DNA of 64,000 bases. It comes from Pomphorhynchus laevis. Lineage: Eukaryota > Acanthocephala > Palaeacanthocephala > Echinorhynchida > Pomphorhynchidae. The notes beneath the pieces are model-generated. The model worked only from the letters and a program-made list of their open reading frames with translations. It was not told the DNA's origin and did no database searches. The DNA lies in the NCBI GenBank assembly GCA_012934845.2, contig WNNJ02003544.1, forward strand, positions 186,001-250,000. The letters are read 5' to 3'. Below, in pieces: positions 44,791 to 55,795 of this stretch (positions are counted from its first letter, which is position 1; each line of letters opens with the position of its first letter). A program made the translations under genes and the position numbers.

Positions 44791-46300
44791 TTATCGAGCC
44801 ACGCTTTCTCCTCAGCCAACCCCGCCTTAGGATGACTTCAGGAGCAGGGACTTATCCGTTACGGATATCCTTAACTCTTGCGACCCACTTCCGGACACCT
44901 CCAAATCTATCGCTCCACTCTCTTCTCGAGTTTGTCAGCTTTTGACAGCCGATCAAAGAAGAGAAGTGGTCGTGACAATGCTTTTAGCCTCACCATCCGA
45001 TGTAGCCGGAATCAATTGTAGCCGGCTTATATTTTTACCAAAGAAAAAATCGGTTTCATGTCCTAAAGACCTGCAGTTCATTTCGATTTAAAATTCCCTC
45101 ATATCCAACTACGAAAATGCACTTGCGCGTAGAATCCGCGACCATCTAAGTAGGCGTAACTTTATCCCACTGAGTTTTCATGGGTTTGTCAAAAGGCGCT
45201 TTGTTCATTCAGCAATTAGTAAAGTGCATCAGGTTTCTCAAGATAACAGTCATCAGCTTGCTGTGGCTGCTTTTCTTGACTTTCCGCTGCATTTGAGCGC
45301 ATCTTCATTCCCTTTGTTATCTCCTCTCTGAGATTATACAGGCTGCCTGCGAGAATTGTTAACAGGGTGGAGATATTGCTGTACACCAAGCAATTCTATT
45401 ATGAAAACGACCCTGATGCACGTCAGTTCTACCCTATTAAAGGTGTTCCTCAAGGCTCTCCACTTTCTCCTGTCTTACATCTTGCTGCCTCCATTGTTCT
45501 ATTCAGAGCTTTTCAACGTGATCATCATCTCGTGGTATATGCTGATGATACCACATCCCTGTTTTCTGGACGCAGGTGCAAAGATGTAGTCTCGGACACC
45601 AGCCGTATATTTTCAAGATTAAAAGACCAGCTTACCCCTTCCAATCTAATTTTAAACTCCAAAAAATTCGCAGGTGGTTGTCTTTCATGGCGCCCCTGCC
45701 ACCAAAAAGAAGCTTAAGAGACTATCACTTTCTGCAATCTCCTCCATTGTGAAGCCTCAACCACTCCCCATCTTCACGAGACCACCTATAAAGGTCGTGT
45801 ATTTTCAGCAATACTCAAAATCTTAGCAAAAATGCTAAACCTTCCTAATCTCTGTTTCATTCAGGCAGGCCCTCTCGAAATAAATCTAGAGCTCTAGGTA
45901 TAGGTACCAGCTGAGTAGAGATTGGGCAAGCATTACTAGTATTAATCCATCTCAGTCTTTATTCTGGAAGATATTCAAGAAGGAGAAGTTTGCCTGCTTG
46001 AAGGAGAGAATATCTGGTTTGATTGGCAACATATGCCTTGGCAAAGTTTATGAGTTACTAGCAACTCTCTCCTCCATATTAAACAATCAACCACTTACCA
46101 CTTTTACACATCGAGTAAAATACTTGGGGGTGTACCATTACGTTAAATGATCGACCAGACCAGACTTGATTAAATTCAAGTGTGCTGAAGAAAGCTAGAT
46201 GGACCATGAAATGGGCCCAGCATCTGTCATTAAGTGAGAAAACTCAGATGCGCCTCTGGGTACCTAGGCAATCTCAGAATTTGTCTTCTTTTCTAGAGGA
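44785..46300 (+). mobile_element. R1-like non-LTR retrotransposon, decayed
   Basis: GC-richer plus-strand block. The RT core at 45367-45717 reads FYPIKGVPQGSPLSPVLHLA and HHLVVYADDTTSLFSGRRC, with intact GVPQG and YADD motifs; upstream, LRRNFIPLSFHGFVKRRFVHSAI-like text at 45150-45215 matches the preceding motif. A later piece (VLKKARWTMKWAQHLSL at about 46178-46230) matches minus-strand 51830-51900. Ends near 46585. Multiple stops. Confidence 0.7.
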
Positions 46301-46596
46301 CGTTGCCCGGAACAAATACCAAGGTTTCTGAATCTCCTCATCTCGAGATGACCTACCATAGTATGCCTCGGCCGGACCCTGAGGTGTGAAAGATCCTGAG
46401 TGGTTTATACGGAAGGCGGCGCTCTTTTGTAACCTGGAGGGATCTGATCCCCCTTGCCTGTCACAATAGAAAACGCATTTAGCCGACTGGACTTTATTTC
46501 CGTCTGATTTTATTTTGTTTTTAACCTTTTCTGTTTTGTTGTTACCTATATTCAACCTCTATCAACCTTTGCATGTAATAAGATCATTTATTTATT

Positions 46597-46710
46597 TGTT
46601 ACAAGCGTTCGACTGTTACATGAGTTCACCTGTTACACGCGTTTGACAGTTACAAGCATTTGACTGTTAAATTCGTTCGACTGTTACAAACTTTCGACTG
46701 TTAGACTAAT
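46597..46710. repeat. Degenerate tandem repeat, about 19-21 bp unit
   Basis: Six to seven imperfect units of the GTTACAAGCGTTCGACT type (variants GTTACATGAGTTCACCT, GTTACACGCGTTTGACA, GTTAAATTCGTTCGACT). It lies between the LINE 3' end and the PKA-R-like gene. Confidence 0.85.
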
Positions 46711-46820
46711 GACAATAGTCCAATAGTAGAAAGTAGTTCAATAGTAGACATGTAAGAATATTGAATTTAAATAAATTCGTAATAAATTAAATTCACTTTT
46801 TATTTATAATTTTAAGTTAG

Positions 46821-47762
46821 TCAAGTGACATCATAATTCATAAATACATCTTGTAAAGCTTTATTGTATTCGTCTGCAGTTTCTATCAAAGTTTCCATGC
46901 ATTTTTTCTGAACTCTGTCAAATGTATCAGCATCAATAGACGCAACTGTTACTTTTTTGCTTGTTGCGATCGCAGATGCAATTCGTAGTTTCTGTGAAGT
47001 AAGCAAACCAAATTCCCCGAAATATTCCCCTTCCCGACATATTTTTAATGTTTTCATAGTGCTTGCTGGAGAATTAATACCTTGATTATCACCAAGACAT
47101 ATTGATATCGTAACATCACCATCCACAACAAAATACATAGAATCTGCGGGTTCGCCTTGTTCAATAATAATTTCACCTTCTGTAAAATTATGCAACTTAA
47201 ACGAGTCAGCTAAATCACACATATCTCCTTCACTTAGGTTCCTAAAGAGACGAACCTTTTTCAAATATCCGATATATTTACTTCTAGTCTCTTGGGCTGC
47301 CTTGCTTATGCTTCTCTTAAATTTTAATCTATCGATAGCCCAAAGCTGACCACCTGTAAGACAACGCACAGTAGCCGACCTGGGTTGACCGTGCATTAAC
47401 GCTAATTCACCAAAGTAACCAGAATTTTTATACAAGCGTGCAGCGACGCCATCAACGCTAACCTCAAAAAGGCCTTCTCGGATAATAAAGAATAAAAATC
47501 CCTTTTCACCTTGTCGAATAATCAGTTGATTTTTTCCTACATTGAATAAAAAGAAACTGTCTGCAATTTTTTCTAACTCATGTGAAGGAATCGATCGCAA
47601 CAATGCGGATTTTGCCATGGCATTCATAATTTCATTTCGCTCTGTTTCCGATTTAGGATAAACTCGATTTTTACCGTTCTCCGTGTTGTATAAAGTTTTC
47701 TCTTCGTCGGTGATTGTCGAGTAAAACGACTGTCGAATATTTCTTTCCACTACATTATTCAT
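46821..47762 (-). CDS. PKA regulatory-subunit-like protein, intronless, lacks dimerisation domain
   Basis: 313 residues from the first ATG (47760-47762); the frame extends upstream only through GTG. It starts at the point equal to the inhibitor region of PKA R subunits: RNIRQSFYST where RRxS is expected, with the P-3 Arg replaced by Ile. Two cyclic-nucleotide domains follow. Site A has FGELALMHGQPRSATV with the ribose-binding Glu and phosphate-binding Arg intact. Site B reads FGEFGLLTSQKLRIAS, one residue longer, with Pro lost, so binding is doubtful. The N-terminal docking/dimerisation domain is absent. R subunits hold the catalytic kinase inactive until cAMP binds. Lack of introns suggests a 5'-truncated retrocopy that kept its frame. 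AATAAA lies just past the stop. Confidence 0.82.
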   Translation of the reverse strand: MNNVVERNIRQSFYSTITDEEKTLYNTENGKNRVYPKSETERNEIMNAMAKSALLRSIPSHELEKIADSFFLFNVGKNQLIIRQGEKGFLFFIIREGLFEVSVDGVAARLYKNSGYFGELALMHGQPRSATVRCLTGGQLWAIDRLKFKRSISKAAQETRSKYIGYLKKVRLFRNLSEGDMCDLADSFKLHNFTEGEIIIEQGEPADSMYFVVDGDVTISICLGDNQGINSPASTMKTLKICREGEYFGEFGLLTSQKLRIASAIATSKKVTVASIDADTFDRVQKKCMETLIETADEYNKALQDVFMNYDVT

Positions 47763-48049
47763 AAACAAACCAAGATGGAAGAATAAGTTACGATTTGATA
47801 TGACACTTTTTAAACTATATAAATGTATAAACACTCTTTTATAGTCGAATTGTTGCTAAGGAAATAATTTTTGCGATGAACAAAGACACTTGTTATTTAT
47901 TAGAATACACCCTTAGATTATTATATTTAAACAACATATCGACTGTAAATGTAATTTGTGAAAAGTTATGTAATCAGATTGCTTAGCTGAAGCAATATGC
48001 TTAATATATTTGAATGAAACTTTCGGAATATTAAAAGCTTATTTATCTT

Positions 48050-48470
48050 CTTTTAGCGATAATCCCGTATGGAAGCGGGATCGGTTCTCGATGTACACAT
48101 CCTCCATTTATCAGGTTGTGGTCTAGATCCGGGTGCAATCGAGCAGCTTGTAAATCCTTGTGTAGTGTGTCGCGCCATCGCTGCTTTAGTCATCCTTTTG
48201 GAAGTTTATTATCTACTTGTATGCTGAGACCTGCTTTCGCCATTGAGTTTTCAGTTGCACGCAGAGTGTGGTCGAACCATCGAATACGGGCTTATCGCAT
48301 TTTTCCTTGATTGGCGTAAGACCGTACCGCTGTCAGATCTCGTCGTCGTGCACATGGTTGAGGCGAGTTACACCACTTGTTCATCTCAGCATCTTGGTCT
48401 CCATAACAGCGATGCGATTTCGAATTTGCAAAAACGTGTTCATTAAGTTGAGTAGCGATTAAATTTTAAG
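48050..48470 (-). pseudogene. RTE-like LINE 3' fragment
   Basis: Minus strand gives IRWFDHTLRATENSMAKAGLS, then LPKGWLKQRWRDTLHKDLQAARLHPD and REPIPLPYGI. The KGR.KQRW.DTLH.DL.aarLHPD block is the well-known C-terminal end of RTE-type LINE proteins. Stops interrupt it near 48350. Confidence 0.8.
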
Positions 48471-48479
48471 TACGCCTCC

Positions 48480-50300
48480 TCATCGGCCTGTCGCAAGATC
48501 TGCCACCAGGAGGGTGTCCGCGTTAAGCTCACTCCGCAGTTAATTTACTGCAGGAACGAACACACCATATTAAAACACATTATAACAGTGTTTAATGGGT
48601 AGACTAATAGTTAATAATCATGTGCTATGGTAACGTTTATGGGTAATCTGGGGGAAACTATGTTATTACGTTTTGGGCACTGATCATCGACTAAATTAAG
48701 TAGCGATGTAATTTTAGATAAATATAATAAATGCATTTATACATTCATAATATTTTAGATTAGTATAATACACTTCATATTCTAAGAATATTCTTATTGG
48801 CATATAATAGGGCTATTGGCATTTCATTTAATAATCATTTATATATATCGATATATGTATGTTTATACTTTGAAATAGTTTTGTTTTCAAAAAATATAAG
48901 CTTCTATTATTTCAATTTTATCCATGTATTTATATTTATTTAATGGATGATAGACGTTATTATGTAAATCTATATATTTGTATATACTTTTAGATTTTAA
49001 TTATTAAATTAAAATATGCTAACGTTAAATACACGGATATCATCAATCTACATATTTTAAATATTTATGTTTTCAATTAAGATTTTGCACAGTTCCGTAC
49101 AAATTCCTATTAAACAAAGCTTTTAATAAAAGTCAGTCATAATTTGACTATTATTATATTCCATTTATTATTTTTCTAGATATGGATAAAATTGGGTCAT
49201 AATTACTTTATTTGACTTATCAAAAGCTTCTATTAACTCAATATATTATTTGAAGGTTAAATTTAGTTACTTAATCTGATATATTAAATTATATTTATAT
49301 AAACTGAATTTATAAAATAAATACTAAGAATACTTATAAACTAATGTATAAATAATATATTATCATTAATAAATACTAAGAATCACTCAATAAGTGATCC
49401 TTATTCCGAATATTAGGCTAGCAACTCAGCACAAAATAATATTTTAATATTTTTTATTCAGCTAATGAGTCTGCGCATTTTATATTATTTATAAATTAAA
49501 AATAAAGATAATGTAAACATAATGGGAAAATAAGTAGACTCATCTGAAGCTTATCTGAGGAGTAAGCTTATCTAAGCTTATACAAAATAAATGGCTAGTT
49601 TCTCTTAACATTATAAAGTACTTAATATAGTATACAATAGATATATTCTTTATACTGTACATTCGTACAGTATAAATTATGGGATTTATAAATACAAACA
49701 TGTCTATACCATTATACTATCAAATCTTCATATAAAATTGATTATTTTTATATATAACCGATCTTTACTATATTTAAGTATGTAATTAAAATACTGATGA
49801 TACGAGTTTATATCGATAGATTCTGTCCACGATTGTATTTAGTAACCTATTGCATACATCTAAGTGACTATCATATAATATTTTGATATAATATTCTATT
49901 ATAATATATCTTTTAATATTCATAATATTTTTATATTCAAATAATAGTATCAATATTAAAATATTGATAAAATGAGTTTATGTTGGTAGATTCCGGGGAC
50001 CTTTTGTAGGCATCTAAGTGGATTTTATGCTTTTAGGCATTTATTCGTTACATTTAGAAAGTATGATATTTTATCGAATTTTTATAGTTTGTTAATTTTA
50101 GGTATTATAAAGATACTTTTCACGTCAACATTAGGAATTTTTCAAGATGGTATTTATTGTAAAACATGAAAAATCACAATCTCTTCAAAAATGTGTCAGC
50201 TCTCTAAGTTTGTTAAAAATCAATACGACATCTCTAAAAGACACTCGTATAAATCAGAAACTGCTGCATCAACTAAAATACATGACATTAAATAATTCTC
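48480..50300. other. AT-rich stretch, no gene seen
   Basis: No coding region recognised. Repeated words (AATAAATACTAAGAAT at 49318 and 49370; TATAAGCTTAT.. at 49555-49580) are short. Further diverged GCTAATGAGTCTGCG at about 49464 looks like the Naiad terminal repeat. Confidence 0.4.
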
Positions 50301-50306
50301 GATAAG

Positions 50307-50789
50307 CTAAATTCTGATCATGCTTGCGATTTCTCTTTCGTAGTCACCATACTCAAATTCAGTAGTGGTTTCGACTTCATTTGGCTTTGATGTAGTTGTT
50401 TTTGCTGTTGTTTTCCTTCCACCGCGAGGTTTCCTTACAATGTTCTGGTCATTTTGGGCAGATTTGTTGTTTTTACGCTGCATAATTGAGATGTAGTTCA
50501 TAATACGATAGAATTTTTCCTCCGAGCTATCTGCGAATGGGCCCAACTGATACTCGTGCGGATAATATAAATATGCACCAACGTCCGACATGTTATGATT
50601 CAAGTGATGAGTGAATTCCTGATGTGATTCATCATGCCATTGACTTCCGGATTTCTGATTATCTGTATTAGTACCATGATCTATACCATCTTTCGCCACA
50701 ATAGTTGATGAATTATTTTCATTAGCTAAAGGAATTGACTTTAAAGTGGGTAGTAATATCGCTAAAACGATTAGCTGTATTTTATGCAT
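50307..50789 (-). CDS. Small secreted protein of unknown function
   Basis: 160 residues from a true ATG. The start MHKIQLIVLAILLPTLKSIPLA is a clear signal peptide with likely cleavage after the small residues. The mature part is hydrophilic, His/Asn/Ser-rich (HDESHQEFTHHLNHNMSD), has YYPHEYQLGPFADSSEEKFYRIMNYI, then a basic/Thr-rich stretch (RKPRGGRKTTAKTTTSKP) and an acidic-aromatic tail. No cysteines, so not a disulfide-rich effector. One sequon NSS. No family recognised. Single exon as seen; a secreted, mucin-like or neuropeptide-precursor role is possible, but no dibasic-Gly amidation site stands out. Confidence 0.6.
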   Translation of the reverse strand: MHKIQLIVLAILLPTLKSIPLANENNSSTIVAKDGIDHGTNTDNQKSGSQWHDESHQEFTHHLNHNMSDVGAYLYYPHEYQLGPFADSSEEKFYRIMNYISIMQRKNNKSAQNDQNIVRKPRGGRKTTAKTTTSKPNEVETTTEFEYGDYEREIASMIRI

Positions 50790-50799
50790 TACAACGAGC

Positions 50800-51700
50800 T
50801 ATCTTATAAAACCAGAAGTCGCCAATATATCTAATAATCGAATGTAAAACAATGCAAAACAGATCTCGTATTAATGCAATCACTTTGGGAGGTTACCGTG
50901 ACCAGCAGCCATAATAATATGCAGCCATACCAAACAGTACTGATTTCTTGGTTTTTTGACTGAGATATTTGTTGCGATTGAAAAATATCGCATTATATTC
51001 GTAAGGCAGATGAGATTTCGTGTACCGAATAATCACCAGCACAATTAACGTGGTGTCAATTGTAAATAACAATTTGCAACAATCAAACGTCTATCATTAC
51101 CGAAACACTACAGAAATCCGCAGATGGGGTGATTACTCAAAACAGTGAATTTTTAACAGATCGCGGAGAAATATAACGGTTTTAATTCATCACTTGCAAA
51201 TTACTAAAGGTAAAAGCAAATAATAAATATACCTTTAGTAAATAGCAAATTTACCTTTAATAAATTACTAAAGATAAAAGCACACTTTAAGCTCGTCATC
51301 GTCTCTTTTAACTATCAAGATAAGTTATGTCCCATCCGTGTCAGCACATCATCTTTGATAAATAAAGAATAAGGTTAGTCGTGACCGACAGAAATGGTGA
51401 ATCTATCATTTGCCAAATACAACAAGAAGTTACATACAATAAGCAAGTGCAAAATGTGTCAGGATTGAATGCTTAGCAAATGACTAATATAAGTACTCTT
51501 ATAATCAGTGATTGAGCTCGAGTCTATCGATAGTTTTACTCTACCATTGCATGTATTATAAAAATAAAGATTTTACTAATTAAAACAAATAAAATTGTTA
51601 CAAACTGAATAAAAGGTTGAATGTCATATTTAAAATTCTTCCGTAGTCTTCTATTATGACAATTCAGTTGACAGTAACGTTCAACTTTCAAACTTAGTCA
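50800..51700. other. Intergenic, short repeats only
   Basis: The region upstream of the secreted-protein gene. Between 51195 and 51275, TTACTAAAG.TAAAAGCA and TTTACCTTTA.TAAAT occur repeatedly in both orientations, a small complex repeat. No gene seen. Confidence 0.45.
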
Positions 51701-51789
51701 CACAGGGTAATTCACAAACCTGAAAGCCCAATCAGAACACACGATGGTTGGTAATCTCGACATGATAAGCTTCTAATGCTTGCTCAGGA

Positions 51790-52330
51790 AAACGAGATTC
51801 TTCAGGTACACTAAAGACGCACCTAAGCATTTTCTCTTATCAGCAGATGTTGAGTCCATTTCAGTGTCCACTTAGCTCTCTTCAGGACACTCTTCAATCT
51901 ATTCAAGTCAAATCTGACAGTCCATTTAACCGAAAAGGTAAACATCAGGTATCTTAATCTATGTGTAAAGACAGGCAGGATCGATTGTTCATTATGTAAG
52001 AAAGAAATGAGAGTGCTAGTCTCTTTAACTTTTTTGGCCGCAAGATCGCTATTAGAGACTACAACTCGCAATTTGGAGAAATAGAGAAGATTTGAAGGTA
52101 ATAAAGTTGAAGGTAGTAGTAGATTTGAAGGTATTTAATCTTGTAAATAATTGCATGATTTAAGAGATTACATCTTTGCCCTATGTCCAGAAAGCAGGGT
52201 TGTGGTGTCATCGGCGTATACTTCATGATGTTGTTTGCGTTTAAATGATTTAAACAGTACAATAGAGGCAGCAGGATATAAGATAGGAGAAAGCGGGGAA
52301 CCTTGTGTCCAATCGCTTTGATGCAATCTT
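51790..52330 (-). pseudogene. R1-like LINE fragments
   Basis: Minus strand 51830-51900 gives SVLKRAKWTLKWTQHLLIREN, matching 46178-46240. 52160-52310 gives FPAFSYILLPPLYC, then CFLDIGQRCNLLNH, matching the RT region at 45470-45600 in the opposite orientation. So this is a third copy of that LINE, heavily deleted. Confidence 0.65.
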
Positions 52331-52689
52331 ATAATCGATACAGAACGTTTGCTACAAGTATGGAGTTGTTATCAGCTAATGGGAATTATTTGGAATTGTT
52401 TGAAAATTCCAAATAATTTGGAATTGTAATGGCCTTTGGAATTGTTTGAAAAAAGTCTGAAGAATAAAAAATTGAAGAGAATGAAGTTCGAGAAATAAAG
52501 AAAATGAACAAATGGTGTAAAAGAAAAAGTCTAAATTAATAATTAAATTGTATTAAATATTATTAAATATTTAATATATTAATATTGTTATAAATATTTA
52601 ATAATATGATTTAAATTATATAATTTAATAAATAATATATAACTAAATTGTGAACAAAATTTCAACTTAAAATTGTGTTGCTTGATAGA

Positions 52690-52850
52690 CTGGACATTGA
52701 TTCACGACTTTCACACAGGCAACAGCCTGTGTGTAATTCTCATTCTACTGATGAGTGTTGCCGATTACTCCATCATTTCGATGCTGAAGTGGTCATCTAA
52801 AAGAGAAATGAAACTTTGATTCACGACTGAAAGTCGTGAATCATTTTATA
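52690..52850. repeat. Cluster of perfect hairpins
   Basis: CACACAGGC AACA GCCTGTGTG at about 52711-52732 and GATTCACGACT GAA AGTCGTGAATC at about 52819-52843 are perfect stem-loops; GATTCACGACT also occurs at about 52699. GC-richer than neighbours. Possibly a structured element end. Role unknown. Confidence 0.7.
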
Positions 52851-52904
52851 AGTCGAAAGTATTTTATATCTTAAAATGGTTGAAACCATTTTATATATGT
52901 ATGT

Positions 52905-53070
52905 CGAAAGTATCAATAGGGTTATTTGAACCACAGCTTGGGATCCTTGTTTCTGTCGGATTCATAAATATTTCAAAATAAGTAGGTATTATTTAACCAA
53001 GCTTTCTTTTGTAATTTTTTTAAAACGTTTTCGAGTTACCCCTTCGTCTGTAGCACAATACAATATTCTA
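52905..53070 (+). repeat. Direct repeat D, copy 1
   Basis: About 165 bp matching 53719-53885 nearly base for base (GAAAGTATCAATAGGG, TTGGGATCCTTGTTTCTG, AACGTTTTCGAG). On the minus strand it carries CAGACGA + A + GGGG..CUC + GAAA, a decayed family D motif (53028-53050). Confidence 0.85.
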
Positions 53071-53629
53071 CTGTGTAAAATATTTTTTTTGAAAATAGCC
53101 CAATTGATACTTTCAACATAGATTAGCATTAGCTCACACACAGCACATGCGTTGAATGTTTCGAAGCATCTGTGCGGTACTGATTGTGAGCATTTACCAT
53201 GAAAACTTGGCCTTTTTTCAATCAATTAATAGGTTCGTTTTATTAATAAGTTTTCTTAAATATTAAATTGATCAGCTCTTATTTCTTTAGTTTTCTTTTG
53301 AATTTTTGAACCTTACAAAAATAGCTGTTTTAGCTGTTATTATATTTGTTGAATATTTGTAAGTTTTACAGCGCTTGTCTCTAAACATTTATGGTCAATA
53401 CTGTTTTCACTCGTTTACAAATTAGAAGTTCTTCAACCTGATGACCTCTATTCTTTTTCTAATATATTATATACTATCTATTAATCGATTCATAAAAATA
53501 CCCAATTATAGTAGTCCATTTTAAGATTTAAGTTTTTGTATAGTACAAAATATTTTGTTTCAATTAAATATATTAAAGAAGATGAACTCTGATATTAAAG
53601 AAGAGTTCGAAAACTAATTGGCATCGTAT

Positions 53630-53633
<4 letters not shown>

Positions 53634-53719
<86 letters not shown>
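53634..53719. repeat. (TA)n microsatellite
   Basis: About 85 bp of TA dinucleotide that directly abuts the start of direct repeat D copy 2. Confidence 0.95.
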
Positions 53720-53723
<4 letters not shown>

Positions 53724-53885
53724 AAAGTATCAATAGGGTTATTTGAACCACAGCTTGGGATCCTTGTTTCTGTCGGATTCATAAATATTTCAAAATAAGT
53801 AGGTATTATTTAACCAAGCTTTCTTTTGTAATTTATTTATAAAACGTTTTCGGGTTACCCCTTCGTCAGTAACACAATACAATAT
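53719..53885 (+). repeat. Direct repeat D, copy 2 with hammerhead-like motif
   Basis: Second copy, 0.8 kb from the first. On the minus strand (53848-53869): CUGACGA, one A, GGG with a GUAA tetraloop closing to CCC, then GAAA and ACG. This is the family D version of the CUGANGA + 1 nt + hairpin + GAAA pattern. Confidence 0.8.
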
Positions 53886-53889
53886 TCCA

Positions 53890-55140
53890 CAACCTTTACA
53901 CATATACCATTTGGTAGACATGGAAGAATCAACACCACAAATTTAGTCTTTTCTTCGTCAATGTGCTTAGGAGTTCAGTCATTAATTTCGCAGTCCAATA
54001 AAGTTCTTGTCTTTTTCTGCGATGTAAATCAGTTAGTTTACTGCTGATTATTTTTTTAAAAGTGTAGTCAGGCTTACTCTGGATATGGCTAACGGCCGAA
54101 TCCCAGCTTTCATTCTTCTTTTTGAGATATCTGATATCTCCTTAGGTTGTTTATTATCTTCATTGAGTCACCGATTTCTCCTACACACTCTAGGTTCATG
54201 GCAAACTGTGCCTTATAACAAGTAGTTATAATCCCTTTAGTTTTGCATATATTGTTGTTTTACATTTTGTATTTTAGCCCAGTTGGCACGCTATAAAAGT
54301 TGATTAATGGTAACATGTTTTGCAACGCCTGTCACCACACGGTTCTGAATCGTTTAAGAGAAATGTGACAAAAACGCACTGCTTGTAAAATTTAAAAATT
54401 GAACTTGACGTTCGAAAGAAATTTAATCATTGAACGGTTCAATAAAAAAATTAAGCTATATTTTAAAAGATATGTAACAAAGACACAAAAGTTTAATGTA
54501 AAAATAAGCAGTATACATAAAATTTCCCTCCGAAATATTGTAATCCGTTTTGAAGCTAAAACATTAATTATTCTTGTTTTTTGCACCGAAATAATAAAAA
54601 ACACTTTTGATTATTTAAACGATTTAATTAAGAAAATTCTTATTTTCTAAAATGTTAAAGAATACGAGCGCGATTTATAAAAAAATATAAGAAATTAAAA
54701 TAATAATGTGGGGTTAATATCAAAAGGTCAAGTTTGTCTGACGAGCTTCCAGCCTGATTAATAGTTGTTTGTGATATTAGGTTCAGTCAAAATTCATTTC
54801 AATTACGTTAGTCAGATAATTCGATACTATCGAGTTTATACTATCATTCGGTGATTTGAGAAAAAACCTTTTGTAATTCTCGAGATTATATCAGGAACTA
54901 TCGAGTTACCTTTTTGGAATAAATTTTTTACTCACTTTCTTACAGTAAATTTATTAAATAAGTAATTCAAAAAATGTTGCAATGGCTATACTTATTATAG
55001 GTGCATTTATTTTTTAAAATACAAACCGATAGCAGGTATGAGTCGGGATATTGTATTTATAAACAATATTTTTAAAGATCATCAAAATAAGGTTAATCTC
55101 AAATAAAATCACCAGTGTCTTCCTTTACAAAAGTTGTTAA
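53890..55140. other. Unassigned, likely transposon debris then AT-rich sequence
   Basis: 53900-54330 is GC-richer and follows direct repeat D on its minus-strand coding side, so it may be the end of an element, but I recognise no protein motif. 54400-55140 is AT-rich with no gene. Confidence 0.35.
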
Positions 55141-55454
55141 TTGGCAGGATTATTTAGTTATCAGCTTTTGATCACTAGAATTGTTTCCATTCAGATCGCT
55201 TCCCGCGAAATTATTATATTAACTATTATATTAATTATTAATTATTATATTAATTATTATATTATAATAATTATTATATTATTATATGCTTTGACCATAA
55301 GAGTAAAAAAATGCAAAACGTTTTTTCGAACAATGCGTTCATGTGTAAAAATTAAACCTTTATATAAAATCATGGACAACACAAGTTTAATGTGCACAAA
55401 AATATACTAAGAGAAAAAAGTTAATTTTAAATAGATAGAAAGATGCCAAATTGA

Positions 55455-55795
55455 CTAAAAGTCATCAGATTCTTTGTAGTTAGGCTCCATTGTCACAAAA
55501 TAATCGTCAAAAAGATTGTATAGATGCTCGAAAGTTGGCCTTAATTTAGGGTTCGCATTCCAACAATTTGTCATCACATGGTAAAAACTATTTGGACATT
55601 GTGGTGGTTTAGACAAGCGAAATCCTTCCGATACAGCTTTAAGAGTCTCTTGGTTACTCATACCGGGATATGGAATAGATCCACGAGTAATTAGTTCATA
55701 CAGTAAAATGCCGAACGACCATACATCAGATTTTATTGTGTACTCTTTTTTAGTTGCGGCTTCCGGAGCTGTCCATTTTATTGGAAATTGTGTCT
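55455..55795 (-). CDS. Src-like kinase, last exon
   Basis: 341 nt to the stop. Two bases complete the split codon, then TQFPIKWTAPEAATKKEYTIKSDVWSFGILLYELITRG, PYPGMSNQETLKAVSEGF, and CWNANPKLRPTFEHL to EPNYKESDDF. Contains APE, DVW and the tail Tyr that Csk-type kinases phosphorylate in Src. Acceptor TTTTTGTAG. Confidence 0.92.

Noticed and set aside
46821-47834. Longer PKA-R-like protein starting 24 codons upstream
   Set aside because: That start is GTG, not usable in the usual way in an animal nuclear gene, and the extra residues match nothing in the family. ATG at 47762 chosen.
52740-52790. CTGATGAG at about 52747 as a hammerhead core
   Set aside because: No GAAA follows at a distance allowing a stem II, and flanking helices cannot be formed.
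54392-54650. Overlapping open frames on both strands near 54.4-54.6 kb
   Set aside because: Low-complexity AT-rich frames without motif on either strand.
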